Program-made: the position numbers and the translations under genes
Notes under the pieces: model-generated
What the model saw: only the letters and a program-made list of their open reading frames with translations
Database searches by the model: none
Told to the model about the DNA's origin: nothing
Origin: Terriglobus sp. RCC_193
GTDB taxonomy: Bacteria; Acidobacteriota; Terriglobia; Terriglobales; Acidobacteriaceae
DNA: 64,000 bases
Direction: 5' to 3'
NCBI RefSeq assembly: GCF_041355105.1
Contig: NZ_JBFUPK010000002.1
Location: forward strand, 434,001 to 498,000
In this document: positions 33,912 to 41,614 of the stretch, in pieces
Layout: each line of letters opens with the position of its first letter
Position numbering within the stretch: position 1 is the stretch's first letter

Positions 33912-34681
33912 AACATCCTTTGAGTCTTGAGGGCCGCGTGGCGGTCGTAATTGGTGGAACGAGCGGCATTGGCCGCGCCATGGCAATTGGTCTGGCACAG
34001 GCTGGTGCGGATGTGGTGAGCACCGGTCGCCGCGCAGAGCAGGTGAATGAGGTTGCCGCAGAGATTGAAGCGCTGGGCCGCAAGACTGTGCGACAGACGT
34101 GCGATCAGACCGACCGCGCACAGATTGAAGCTCTGCTGGCTGCTGTGCTGAAGGAGTTTGGCAAGGTCGACATCCTGATTAACTCCGCTGGCATCATCAA
34201 GCGGCAACCCACGCTGACGTATCCGGAAGCCGAGTGGCAGCAGATTATGGACACCAACCTGACCGGGATGCTGCGTAGTTGCCAGGTGTTTGGCAAGCAG
34301 ATGATCGAGCAGAAGTATGGCCGCATTATCAACATTGCTTCGCTGAACAGCTTTGTGGCTCTGAACGAAGTGGCGGGCTATGCCGCCAGCAAGGCCGCGG
34401 TGCTTTCGCTGACACGCTCGCTGGCGGTGGAGTGGTCAAAGCATGGCCTGACGATCAACGGTATTGCACCGGGCGTCTTCCGCACGGAACTGAACGCAGC
34501 GTTGCTGGACGGTTCACCGCGCGGACAGGAACTGCGTATGCGTTGCCCGATGGATCGCTTTGGCAAGACGGAAGAGCTTGTGGGTGCGGCGATTTATCTG
34601 GCAAGCGACTCTGCCAGCTTCACCAATGGACACACGATTGTGGTGGATGGTGGATTCCTGGCCAGTGGTGTGAATCAGTAA
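33908..34681 (+). CDS. KduD-like short-chain dehydrogenase, candidate fructuronate reductase
   Basis: The 257-residue SDR has VVIGGTSGIGRAMAIGLAQAGADVV (cofactor loop), NSAGIIKRQP, the catalytic Ser in NIASLNSFV, YAASK (Tyr/Lys) and a VDGGFLASGVNQ end. It is close to KduD and gluconate 5-dehydrogenase-type enzymes acting on keto sugar acids. Translational coupling to the hexuronate carrier and proximity to UxaC and UxaE make reduction of fructuronate (to mannonate) or tagaturonate the likely step, since no UxuB or UxaB is present in the window. A clear paralogue with the same C-terminus lies at 51932-52690. Confidence 0.85.
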   Translation: MKHPLSLEGRVAVVIGGTSGIGRAMAIGLAQAGADVVSTGRRAEQVNEVAAEIEALGRKTVRQTCDQTDRAQIEALLAAVLKEFGKVDILINSAGIIKRQPTLTYPEAEWQQIMDTNLTGMLRSCQVFGKQMIEQKYGRIINIASLNSFVALNEVAGYAASKAAVLSLTRSLAVEWSKHGLTINGIAPGVFRTELNAALLDGSPRGQELRMRCPMDRFGKTEELVGAAIYLASDSASFTNGHTIVVDGGFLASGVNQ

Positions 34682-34812
34682 CAAACTTAACGATTGGCCA
34701 TTGGCCTTTCGTCATGACACGTGCACCTTTTTCGGAACAAAGCGCAGACAGCATACGCGCCGACAACAAGAGCTGACAGCTTGGAAAGCTGAGTAGCCAA
34801 GGAGGTATCCCA

Positions 34813-36060
34813 ATGCAGCTCCCTAAATTTTCGCTCGGTATGGGCGACCGCTTCGCGCATCAGGCAAAGGCACAGTTGCAGGCATGCATCATGGCTGCTG
34901 AGGCCGGTGCAGACATTACGCCCGTGTGGAACAAGTCGAACCGCGAGCACCTGATCATTGGTTCGGAACCCAGCCAGACGCGCGCTGCAATTGACGTTGC
35001 CGTGAAGGAACTGGGATGGACGAAGCCCTACTTCGCGGATGCGGACCATATCAACCTGAAGACCTATGAGCGTTTCGTTGCGCCGTGCGATTTCTTCACG
35101 CTGGATGTGGCAGACAACATTGGCCAGAAGAGCGATGAGAACGAGATTGCGCAGTTTGTGGAGCGCCATCCGGAACTGATTGGCGAGATCACCATTCCGG
35201 GCATTGAGAAGCCGTTCTCGCTGGATAAGGGATTCGTTGAGAAGACTGCGAAGACCTTTCTTGCTGCTGTGCAGGAAGCTGCTGCTATCTACAAGGCAGT
35301 CGTAGCGGAGAAGGGCTCTGAGGATTTCGTCGCGGAAATCTCGATGGATGAAACGGACAATCCACAGACGCCGCCGGAGTTGTTGATTATCCTGGCCGCG
35401 ATTGCGGATGAGAAGCTGCCGATTCAGACGATTGCACCGAAGTTCACGGGCCGCTTCAACAAGGGCGTGGATTACGTGGGCAATGTGGCGCAGTTTGAAA
35501 AGGAATTCCGCGAAGACATTGCCACCATTGCGTATGCGGTGAAGGCCTATGGCCTGCCTGCGAACCTGAAGCTGAGCGTTCACTCCGGCTCAGACAAATT
35601 CAGCATCTACGAACCGATTCGCAAGGCACTGAAGGATACCGGCGCGGGCGTTCACGTGAAGACTGCCGGCACCACATGGCTGGAAGAATTGATCGGGCTT
35701 GCGGAAGCAGGCGGCGATGCTCTGGCTCTTGCAAAAGAAGTGTACGCAGAAGCATTTGCGCATGCGGAAGAACTCTGCGCTCCGTATGCCACTGTGATCG
35801 ACATTGATATGCCGAAGCTGCCGAAGCCGGATGCCGTGAACGCGTGGACGAGCGAGCAGTATGTACGCGCACTGCGGCATGACGAGAAGGACCCGCAGTA
35901 CGATCCGAATTTTCGCCAGCTTCTGCATGTTGGCTTCAAAGTGGCAGCGAAAATGGGCAATCGCTACATTGATGCGCTGGAGACAAACGAGGAAGTTGTG
36001 GCTCGTAATGTGACCACGAACCTTTTCGACCGTCACATCAAGCATCTGTTCCTGGGGTAG
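34813..36060 (+). CDS. uxaE: Tagaturonate/fructuronate 3-epimerase
   Basis: The 415-residue protein matches the UxaE family described in Thermotoga: MGDRFAHQAKAQLQA near the start, ADHINLKTYERFVAPCDFFTLDVADNIG (residues ~75-105), AEISMDETDNPQTPPELL, IQTIAPKFTGRFNKGVDYVG and KLSVHSGSDKFSIYEPI. It joins the galacturonate and glucuronate branches by interconverting D-tagaturonate and D-fructuronate, so one downstream reductase is enough. A full Shine-Dalgarno AAGGAGGT precedes the ATG. It lies 131 bases after the SDR gene. Confidence 0.9.
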   Translation: MQLPKFSLGMGDRFAHQAKAQLQACIMAAEAGADITPVWNKSNREHLIIGSEPSQTRAAIDVAVKELGWTKPYFADADHINLKTYERFVAPCDFFTLDVADNIGQKSDENEIAQFVERHPELIGEITIPGIEKPFSLDKGFVEKTAKTFLAAVQEAAAIYKAVVAEKGSEDFVAEISMDETDNPQTPPELLIILAAIADEKLPIQTIAPKFTGRFNKGVDYVGNVAQFEKEFREDIATIAYAVKAYGLPANLKLSVHSGSDKFSIYEPIRKALKDTGAGVHVKTAGTTWLEELIGLAEAGGDALALAKEVYAEAFAHAEELCAPYATVIDIDMPKLPKPDAVNAWTSEQYVRALRHDEKDPQYDPNFRQLLHVGFKVAAKMGNRYIDALETNEEVVARNVTTNLFDRHIKHLFLG

Positions 36061-36071
36061 AGGGAACCTCC

Positions 36072-36112
36072 TTCTTCGGCATTTCGTATTGCTGAAGAAA
36101 GATTCGTTTTTG
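36072..36112 (+). terminator. Weak hairpin with T-run between uxaE and the larA-like gene
   Basis: TTCTTCGGC pairs with GCTGAAGAA (one wobble) with TTTTT about 12 bases later. It may attenuate or terminate transcription, or be incidental. Confidence 0.3.
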
Positions 36113-36184
36113 CAGTGGCTCGGCTTTACCGGGCCTTCTCAATCAGTTTGGAAGGGCGGCATTCGCCGCTGAAGGAAGAACATC

Positions 36185-37498
36185 GTGGCCTGGTTTACCG
36201 TACAAGCACCGCACGTCTCGGACACACAGATCAAGGAAGCCTGCGACCGCCTTCTGAGTGAAGCGCGCACACGCATCAACAAGGACCTGAAGCGCGTCCT
36301 GCTGCTGCCACCCGATCTGACCCGCGCGCACTCCGGCGCTGGCTGGATCACGGAATACCTCTACAACGCGCTACCCGATGCGCATGTGGAAGTGATCCCG
36401 ACGCTGGGCCAGCATGTACCGCACACCGAAGCGGAGAACAAATGGATGTTCGGATCAATTCCGAATGACCGTATCTTTCCGCATGACTGGCGCAACGGCG
36501 TGACCAAGGTTGCAAACATTCCTGCTGCGATGGTGAAGGACACTACCGATGGCGCGGCGGATTGGGATATTCCTGTTGATCTGAACAGCAAGCTCATCGA
36601 CGAGCAATGGGACCTGATCATCAACGTGGGCCACGTGGTGCCGCATGAAGTGCTTGGCTTCGCGAACCATAACAAGAACTACTACATCGGCCTGGGCGGC
36701 AAGGACACCATCTGCGCGTCGCACATTGCGGCGGCGGTGTATGGCATTGAGAACAATCTTGGCTGCCTGATTACGCCGTTGCGCGCCTGCTACAACTGGA
36801 GCGAGAACGAGCACCTGCAGAACCTTCCCGATGTGTATCTGCAGATTGTGATGCAGCGCGATGCGAACAATAAGCTGGTGACCAGCGGCATCTTTGTGGG
36901 CGACGATCTGGACACGTATCTGCAAGCGGCAAAGCAGAGCCGCGAACAGAACATTACGCTGTTCGATAAGCCCATCAAGAAGGTTGTCGCAGTGATGCAG
37001 GCGGATGAGTTCCGCGCAACGTGGGTGGCGAACAAGGCTGTCTACCGTACGCGTATGGCGATTGCCGATGGTGGCGAACTGCTGATCATTGCTCCCGGTG
37101 TGGAGCGCTTTGGCGAACAGCCGGAAGTGGACGCGCTGATCCGCAAGTATGGTTACAAGGGCACACCGCGTACGCTGGCGCTGTACAAGACCGAGGCCGA
37201 CATGCAGGAGATTCCGCATGGCGTGGCGCATCTGATCCACGGCAGCAGCGAAGGGCGTTTCCACATCACGTATGCACCGGGTCATCTCACGAAGGAAGAG
37301 ATTGAGCAGGTTGGCTATGGTTACGCGGACTGCGAAGAGATGCAGAAGCGTTATGACCCTGCCGTGATGAAGGAAGGCTGGAACACGATGCCGGATGGCG
37401 AGGAAGTGTTCTACATCAGTACGCCTTCGGCTGGTTTGTGGGCCACGAAGGAAAAACTGGACAACCCATCGCGCAAGGACCTGTCGAAGGGCCTTTAG
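36185..37498 (+). CDS. LarA-superfamily nickel-pincer-dependent epimerase/racemase homologue
   Basis: The 437-residue protein aligns by eye with Lactobacillus plantarum LarA (its residues recalled from memory). Asp44/Arg47 in PPDLTR match the active-site D.TR; His77 in GQHVPH matches His108; His154 in VVPH matches His174. In GFANHNK, Lys164 falls where Lys184 carries the nickel-pincer nucleotide, and His180, 16 residues on, matches the nickel ligand His200. LarA enzymes swap configuration at C2 of 2-hydroxyacids. Next to uxaE and the SDR, with larE and larB just downstream, a C2 epimerase of a hexonate (such as mannonate/gluconate) is my inference; lactate racemase is less likely here. Starts with GTG after GGAAGAA. 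Confidence 0.82.
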   Translation: MAWFTVQAPHVSDTQIKEACDRLLSEARTRINKDLKRVLLLPPDLTRAHSGAGWITEYLYNALPDAHVEVIPTLGQHVPHTEAENKWMFGSIPNDRIFPHDWRNGVTKVANIPAAMVKDTTDGAADWDIPVDLNSKLIDEQWDLIINVGHVVPHEVLGFANHNKNYYIGLGGKDTICASHIAAAVYGIENNLGCLITPLRACYNWSENEHLQNLPDVYLQIVMQRDANNKLVTSGIFVGDDLDTYLQAAKQSREQNITLFDKPIKKVVAVMQADEFRATWVANKAVYRTRMAIADGGELLIIAPGVERFGEQPEVDALIRKYGYKGTPRTLALYKTEADMQEIPHGVAHLIHGSSEGRFHITYAPGHLTKEEIEQVGYGYADCEEMQKRYDPAVMKEGWNTMPDGEEVFYISTPSAGLWATKEKLDNPSRKDLSKGL

Positions 37499-37523
37499 CT
37501 ATTAGCTCTTGAAAGGAGGGCAT

Positions 37524-38369
37524 ATGCAGACATTGGAAGAGCACCGCAATGTCCTCCATGAGGAGCTTCGCAAGTACGACGCGCTTGCCGTGGCATATAG
37601 CGGCGGCGTGGACTCCGCCTATCTTGCATGGGAGGCGTTTCAGGTGCTTGGCGACCGCATGGTTGCCGTGATTGCCGATTCGCCTTCGCTGCCGCGTACG
37701 CATCTTGCTTTTGCAATGAAGTTTGCAGAAGACAATAAGATTCCTTTGCGCGTGGTGCAGACCAGCGAGATGGATCGTGCGGAGTATGTGCGCAATGATG
37801 GGGCGCGTTGCTTTCATTGCAAGGACGAGCTCTTTCTTACGATGGAACGCATGTTGAGCGAGACCGGCATTGCGACGATTGCCTATGGGCGCAATCGCGA
37901 TGACAGTGGAGATTTTCGCCCGGGTCAGCGTGCGGCTGCGAATCATCATGCGGTGGCGCCGCTTGCCGATGCTTTGCTGGGGAAGCAGGAGATTCGCGCG
38001 CTGGCACAGCATTTTGGATTGGAAGTGTGGGATCGCCCTGCATCCGCGTGTCTGTCTTCGCGGCTGGAGTATGGGCGGCCTGTGACGGCAGAAGCGCTGC
38101 GGCAGGTGGAAGAGGCGGAAGAGGCTTTGCTCGTGCTTGGGTTCCGACAGCTTCGTGTGCGCCATCATGGTGAGCTGGCACGCGTGGAGATTGAGCGCAG
38201 TGAATTGGTGAAGGCGTTATCGCTCGATATGCTTTCGCAGATCACCGCAGCGGTGAAGGCTGCGGGATTCACGTACGTCACACTGGACACGGAAGGCTAT
38301 CGCAGCGGCAGCATGAATGCGCTGTTGCCGGTGGCTTCGCTTTTGCAGGCTGGCAATCATGCAGCGTGA
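37524..38369 (+). CDS. larE: LarE, sulfur-donating enzyme of nickel-pincer cofactor synthesis
   Basis: The 281-residue PP-loop protein has AYSGGVDSAYLA (ATP loop, ~residues 24-34), RCFHCKDEL (Cys96, Cys99) and RPASACLSSR, in which Cys176 falls at the position of the sacrificial cysteine of L. plantarum LarE. LarE adenylates the nicotinate-derived dinucleotide and gives up cysteine sulfur to make the thiocarboxylates of the pincer cofactor. GAAAGGAGGG precedes the ATG, 25 bases after the LarA homologue, strongly suggesting one transcript and a shared purpose. Confidence 0.93.
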   Translation: MQTLEEHRNVLHEELRKYDALAVAYSGGVDSAYLAWEAFQVLGDRMVAVIADSPSLPRTHLAFAMKFAEDNKIPLRVVQTSEMDRAEYVRNDGARCFHCKDELFLTMERMLSETGIATIAYGRNRDDSGDFRPGQRAAANHHAVAPLADALLGKQEIRALAQHFGLEVWDRPASACLSSRLEYGRPVTAEALRQVEEAEEALLVLGFRQLRVRHHGELARVEIERSELVKALSLDMLSQITAAVKAAGFTYVTLDTEGYRSGSMNALLPVASLLQAGNHAA

Positions 38370-38446
38370 TCAGTCACAAACAATCGGAAGTGGCCGTCCG
38401 GATAAAACGGACCGTTGGCCCGCACTCGCGTTTTTAGAATCCGCTA

Positions 38447-38465
38447 CCTGGGCCTGCAGCCCAGG
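38447..38465. promoter_or_regulatory. 19-base inverted repeat upstream of larB
   Basis: CCTGGGC-CTGCA-GCCCAGG is directly followed by CTACAAT, a plausible -10 box (38466-38472). It could be an operator or a hairpin of the local repeat family. The 194-base larE-larB gap holds nothing else clear. Confidence 0.4.
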
Positions 38466-38563
38466 CTACAATTGCGGCGCGCCGTTGGCGCTTGTTGTAT
38501 CGGCAGGCCAAGCCTTTTCGAAACAGCATCTCTCACGCACGCCTGGTCGAAAGAAATCCGACT

Positions 38564-39316
38564 ATGCAGCGTGACACCCTTCTGCAACTTCTGCGGCAAC
38601 TGGAAGCGGGCTACATTACCGCAGAGCAGACCGCGGACAAGTTAGCTTCGTTACCTTTCGAAGACCTTGAGTTTGCCAAGGTCGATCATCATCGTTCCCT
38701 GCGTAGTGGTCTACCGGAAGTGGTGTTTGCTGCGGGAAAAACTTCGGAAGAAACGGCCGCTATTCTTGCGCGCATTCATGCGAACGGCACGCCCGCATTG
38801 GCTACTCGCGCGGACGCTGCTGCGTTTGAAGCGACGCAGAAGCTGATTCCCGATGCGAAGTACCATGCACGCGCACGCTGCATTACTTGTGGCGATGGCG
38901 CGAAGAAGAGCGGTGGTCGTGTTGCCGTGATCTGTGCGGGCACGAGCGATCTGAATGTTGCGGAAGAAGCCGCCATCACCGCGGATTTCTTTGGTGCAAC
39001 GGTTTCGCGATTCACGGATGTGGGTGTTGCGGGACTGCATCGGCTGCTTGCGCATCTGAATGCAATTCGTGAAGCGGATGCGGTGATTTGTTGTGCTGGC
39101 ATGGAAGGTGCTTTGCCTTCGGTTGTTGGTGGGCTTGTTGCCGTGCCGGTGATCGCCGTGCCAACGAGCGTTGGTTATGGTGCAGCCTTTGGCGGCGTGG
39201 CGGCGCTGCTGGGTATGTTGAACAGTTGTTCGCCCAATATCACCGTCACCAATATCGACAACGGCTTCGGCGCCGGTTACGTGGCTACATTGTACGCAAA
39301 CCGCACCGGGCGCTGA
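38564..39316 (+). CDS. larB: LarB, carboxylase/hydrolase of nickel-pincer cofactor synthesis
   Basis: The 250-residue protein has the PurE-like C-terminal domain of LarB: VAVICAGTSDLNVAEEAA (~residues 120-137), TDVGVAGLHRLL, CCAGMEGALPSVVGGLVAVPVIAVPTSVGYGA and MLNSCSPNITVTNIDNGFGAGY. Cys222 in that last stretch corresponds to the substrate-binding Cys221 of L. plantarum LarB. It carboxylates and hydrolyses nicotinate adenine dinucleotide, the first step of the cofactor. An unusual CITCGDG (Cys106/Cys109) sits before the PurE-like domain. LarC, the nickel-inserting enzyme, is not in the window. Confidence 0.93.
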   Translation: MQRDTLLQLLRQLEAGYITAEQTADKLASLPFEDLEFAKVDHHRSLRSGLPEVVFAAGKTSEETAAILARIHANGTPALATRADAAAFEATQKLIPDAKYHARARCITCGDGAKKSGGRVAVICAGTSDLNVAEEAAITADFFGATVSRFTDVGVAGLHRLLAHLNAIREADAVICCAGMEGALPSVVGGLVAVPVIAVPTSVGYGAAFGGVAALLGMLNSCSPNITVTNIDNGFGAGYVATLYANRTGR

Positions 39317-39460
39317 CCTTTCTTCACCGACTCCGTCGTCCTGGGCAAAACGTAGCGTGGTGTCGGCAGAGGTGGTCTTTCTTCGTAGCAATGCTGCTGG
39401 ATTTTCAGCAGCATTGCAGAGCGCACAGAAGAAAGCATCTCCCCTTCGCTTCGCTCGAGG

Positions 39461-39820
39461 GCATGCTTCGACTTCACTTCGTTTCGCTCAGGATGACGAC
39501 CTTACGGTCGTATGAGCGTGCTTTGCACGCTGCCCAGGTTAGCTTCGCGAACCTGGGGCACCCGGTTCTTGGCTGCAGGTCGTTTTTGCTTTCCTGACAC
39601 GTTGTAGAGGGTGTGGAGGAATGCAGGTCCTTCAGCTACGCTTCGCTTCGTTCAGGATGACGGTCTTCGACCGTACGAGCTTCGCTGGGGATGGTCTTTG
39701 ACCGCAGGAGCTTTGTAGCGCTCACAGGGAAGGTCTGCGACCATACGAGCTTTGCTGGGGACGGTCTTTGACCGTAGGAGCTTCGCTGGAATACAAGGTT
39801 TCGTTGGAATACAAGGTATT
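39461..39820. repeat. Repeat cluster 1: element B copies, triple hairpin and a four-unit tandem array
   Basis: The 574-base gap 39317-39890 has no gene. It holds B-type elements (39461-39503, 39618-39667), an 87-base block 39486-39572 repeated exactly at 41226-41312 with stems ACGACC/GGTCGT, AGCGTGC/GCACGCT and CCCAGGTT/AACCTGGG, and a tandem array with units starting at 39660, 39691, 39730 and 39771. Each unit carries a GGTCTTTGACC-like mini-hairpin plus GAGCTTCGCTGG. Two TGGAATACAAGG copies end it. Confidence 0.8.
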
Positions 39821-39890
39821 GATGGCCTTTCCTATGTCAGAAGAATTGCTCTAAAGTGGATTTATTCCAACGGCATACGAGGCTGATGTT

Positions 39891-41138
39891 TTGAACTCAG
39901 GAAAACAGGAACGCAGCCTGCGTGCCCACCAGGGCATCACGCTTGTCCTGCTGTTCGCGGCAGGCATTGTGAACTTCTTTGATCGTTCGTCTTTGTCCGT
40001 TGCAAATACTGTCGTACGCGGTGAGCTGCATCTGAACAACGCGCAGATGGGCTGGCTGCTCTCCTCTTTCTCGTTGTCTTATGGCTTTGCGCAGCTTGGG
40101 TTGGTCGCGTGGCTGGATCGATTAGGCACGCGAGTAATGCTGGGCATTGGGCTGGCGGTGTGGAGCCTGGCGCAACTGCTCACTGGATTCGTTACGTCGT
40201 TCCCCGTGTTCATCATTCTGCGCATTTTGTTGGGAGCGGGTGAAGCGCCGTTTTATCCCAGCGGCATTCGAAGCGTTCGCGAATGGTTCAGCCGTGGCAC
40301 ACGCGGACGCGCCACGGCGCTGATGAGTTCGTCGCAGACGTTTGGGCTTGCTGCTGCGCCGCCGTTGCTCACACTGTTAATGCTGCGCATTGGTTGGCGC
40401 GGCATGTTTGAGGTTTTGGGTGCCGCAGGACTTGTCGTTGCGTTGTTGTGGCTTGTGCTGCATCGCCCACGTTCGGCGACGATGCATAGTGATGAGACAC
40501 TCACGGTTATCCCAACAGGCAGCGTCTATCGTGAATTGCTGACGCAGCGCACGGTGTGGGGCATGATGCTGGGCTTTGGTGGCGTGAATTACACGGCGTG
40601 GTTATACATCGCGTGGTTGCCGGGATATCTGCAAACGGAACGTCATCTCTCGCTGTCGCAGAGTGGATGGCTTGCGGCGATTCCGTTTCTGGCGGGTGCG
40701 TTCGGCATGTTGGCCAGCGGTTTTCTTGCAGATGCGTTTGCTGCACGTGGGTATAAGCTGACTTCGATTCATCGCACGCAGATCATCCTGGGTATGGTGA
40801 TGAGTGCGGCTGCGTCGTTCTTTGCGTCGCATGCGTATTCGTTGCCTGCCGCGGTCATCAGCATCAGCGTTGCGTTTGGGTTTATCCAGTTTGGCGGCAC
40901 CAGCGGATGGGGTTATGTGCAGGCGGTCAGTCCGCCACATCTGGTTTCTGCGTTGGGTGCGTTGCAGAATTTTGCAAGCTTCCTGATCGCGTCGGTTGCA
41001 CCGGTGGTCACGGGTATGATCGTGGATCGCACACATAGTTTTACGCTGGCGTTTGCGGTATGTTCTGCGGTTACGCTGCTGGGTGCGTTGAGTTATGCCA
41101 CGCTGGCTGCTCCGGGTGGTATGAAGATCGACGATTAG
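39891..41138 (+). CDS. MFS transporter of the sugar-acid/anion symporter type
   Basis: The 415-residue protein has twelve predicted helices. It opens with AGIVNFFDRSSLSVANTVV, the helix-1 motif of the ACS family, and has LGAGEAPFYPSGIRSVREWFSRGTRGRATALMSSSQTFG around helix 4, GGVNYTAWLYIAWLPGYL in the second half and GYVQAVSPPHLVSALGALQNF late. The family includes glucarate, galactonate and hexuronate carriers, so a sugar-acid substrate is likely. The start is a TTG with GAGG 8 bases upstream. The gene stands alone between two clusters of nearly identical repeats. Confidence 0.85.
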   Translation: MNSGKQERSLRAHQGITLVLLFAAGIVNFFDRSSLSVANTVVRGELHLNNAQMGWLLSSFSLSYGFAQLGLVAWLDRLGTRVMLGIGLAVWSLAQLLTGFVTSFPVFIILRILLGAGEAPFYPSGIRSVREWFSRGTRGRATALMSSSQTFGLAAAPPLLTLLMLRIGWRGMFEVLGAAGLVVALLWLVLHRPRSATMHSDETLTVIPTGSVYRELLTQRTVWGMMLGFGGVNYTAWLYIAWLPGYLQTERHLSLSQSGWLAAIPFLAGAFGMLASGFLADAFAARGYKLTSIHRTQIILGMVMSAAASFFASHAYSLPAAVISISVAFGFIQFGGTSGWGYVQAVSPPHLVSALGALQNFASFLIASVAPVVTGMIVDRTHSFTLAFAVCSAVTLLGALSYATLAAPGGMKIDD

Positions 41139-41204
41139 GGTTTCATCGAAAACATGTACTACGGAGTCGTACGGCTTTCCAGAAACATTGCAGGGAGTGG
41201 AGAG

Positions 41205-41540
41205 GAATGCAGGTCCTTCGACTCTGCTCAGGATGACGACCTTACGGTCGTATGAGCGTGCTTTGCACGCTGCCCAGGTTAGCTTCGCGAACCTGGGGCA
41301 CCCGGTTCTTGGGTTATGGATGCTTTTTTAGCTTTTCCTGAAGCGTTGTAGAGGGTTGAGAAACAAAGCAGGTCCTTCGACTCCGCTCAGGATGACGGCT
41401 TTGGCCGTTTGAGCTTCGCTTTCGCGAAGCTGGTTTGGGTTGGTGGCTGAAAGCTTCCTGTGACCTTGGCAGGATGTGAGTTCGTCGGGATTCTTCGCTT
41501 CGCTCAGAATGACGTTTTTGGCCGCATGAGCTTCGCTGGG
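41205..41540. repeat. Repeat cluster 2 downstream of the MFS gene
   Basis: The 476-base gap 41139-41614 has no gene. It holds B-type elements (41205-41243, 41368-41397), the exact 87-base duplicate of 39486-39572 at 41226-41312, a further hairpin pair ACGGC/GCCGT and AGCTTCGC/GCGAAGCT (41395-41431), and an A-type element (41487-41514) followed by the same GAGCTTCGCTGGG tail. Confidence 0.82.
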
Positions 41541-41614
41541 TGAGGGGCTTTATTTGTATGAGCAGTGCTGGATGACGGACTTTGTTTGTATCGCTGGATG
41601 CACGGACTATGGGC

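Noticed and set aside
32508-34121. 537-codon open frame antisense to the transporter and SDR genes
   Set aside because: Arg/His/Gln-rich text without domains, typical of the complementary frame of high-GC genes.
33908-34681. Naming the SDR kduD or uxuB outright
   Set aside because: SDR substrate specificity is not readable from these motifs; context supports a sugar-acid reductase only.
36185-37498. Calling the LarA homologue a lactate racemase linked to lutABC
   Set aside because: It lies in the hexuronate run, not near lut, and the LarA superfamily has several substrates; specificity cannot be read from the conserved residues.
39660-39800. Regular repeat array considered as a CRISPR array
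   Set aside because: Units vary in spacing, the intervals are not unique spacers, the repeats belong to a dispersed hairpin family, and no cas genes are present.
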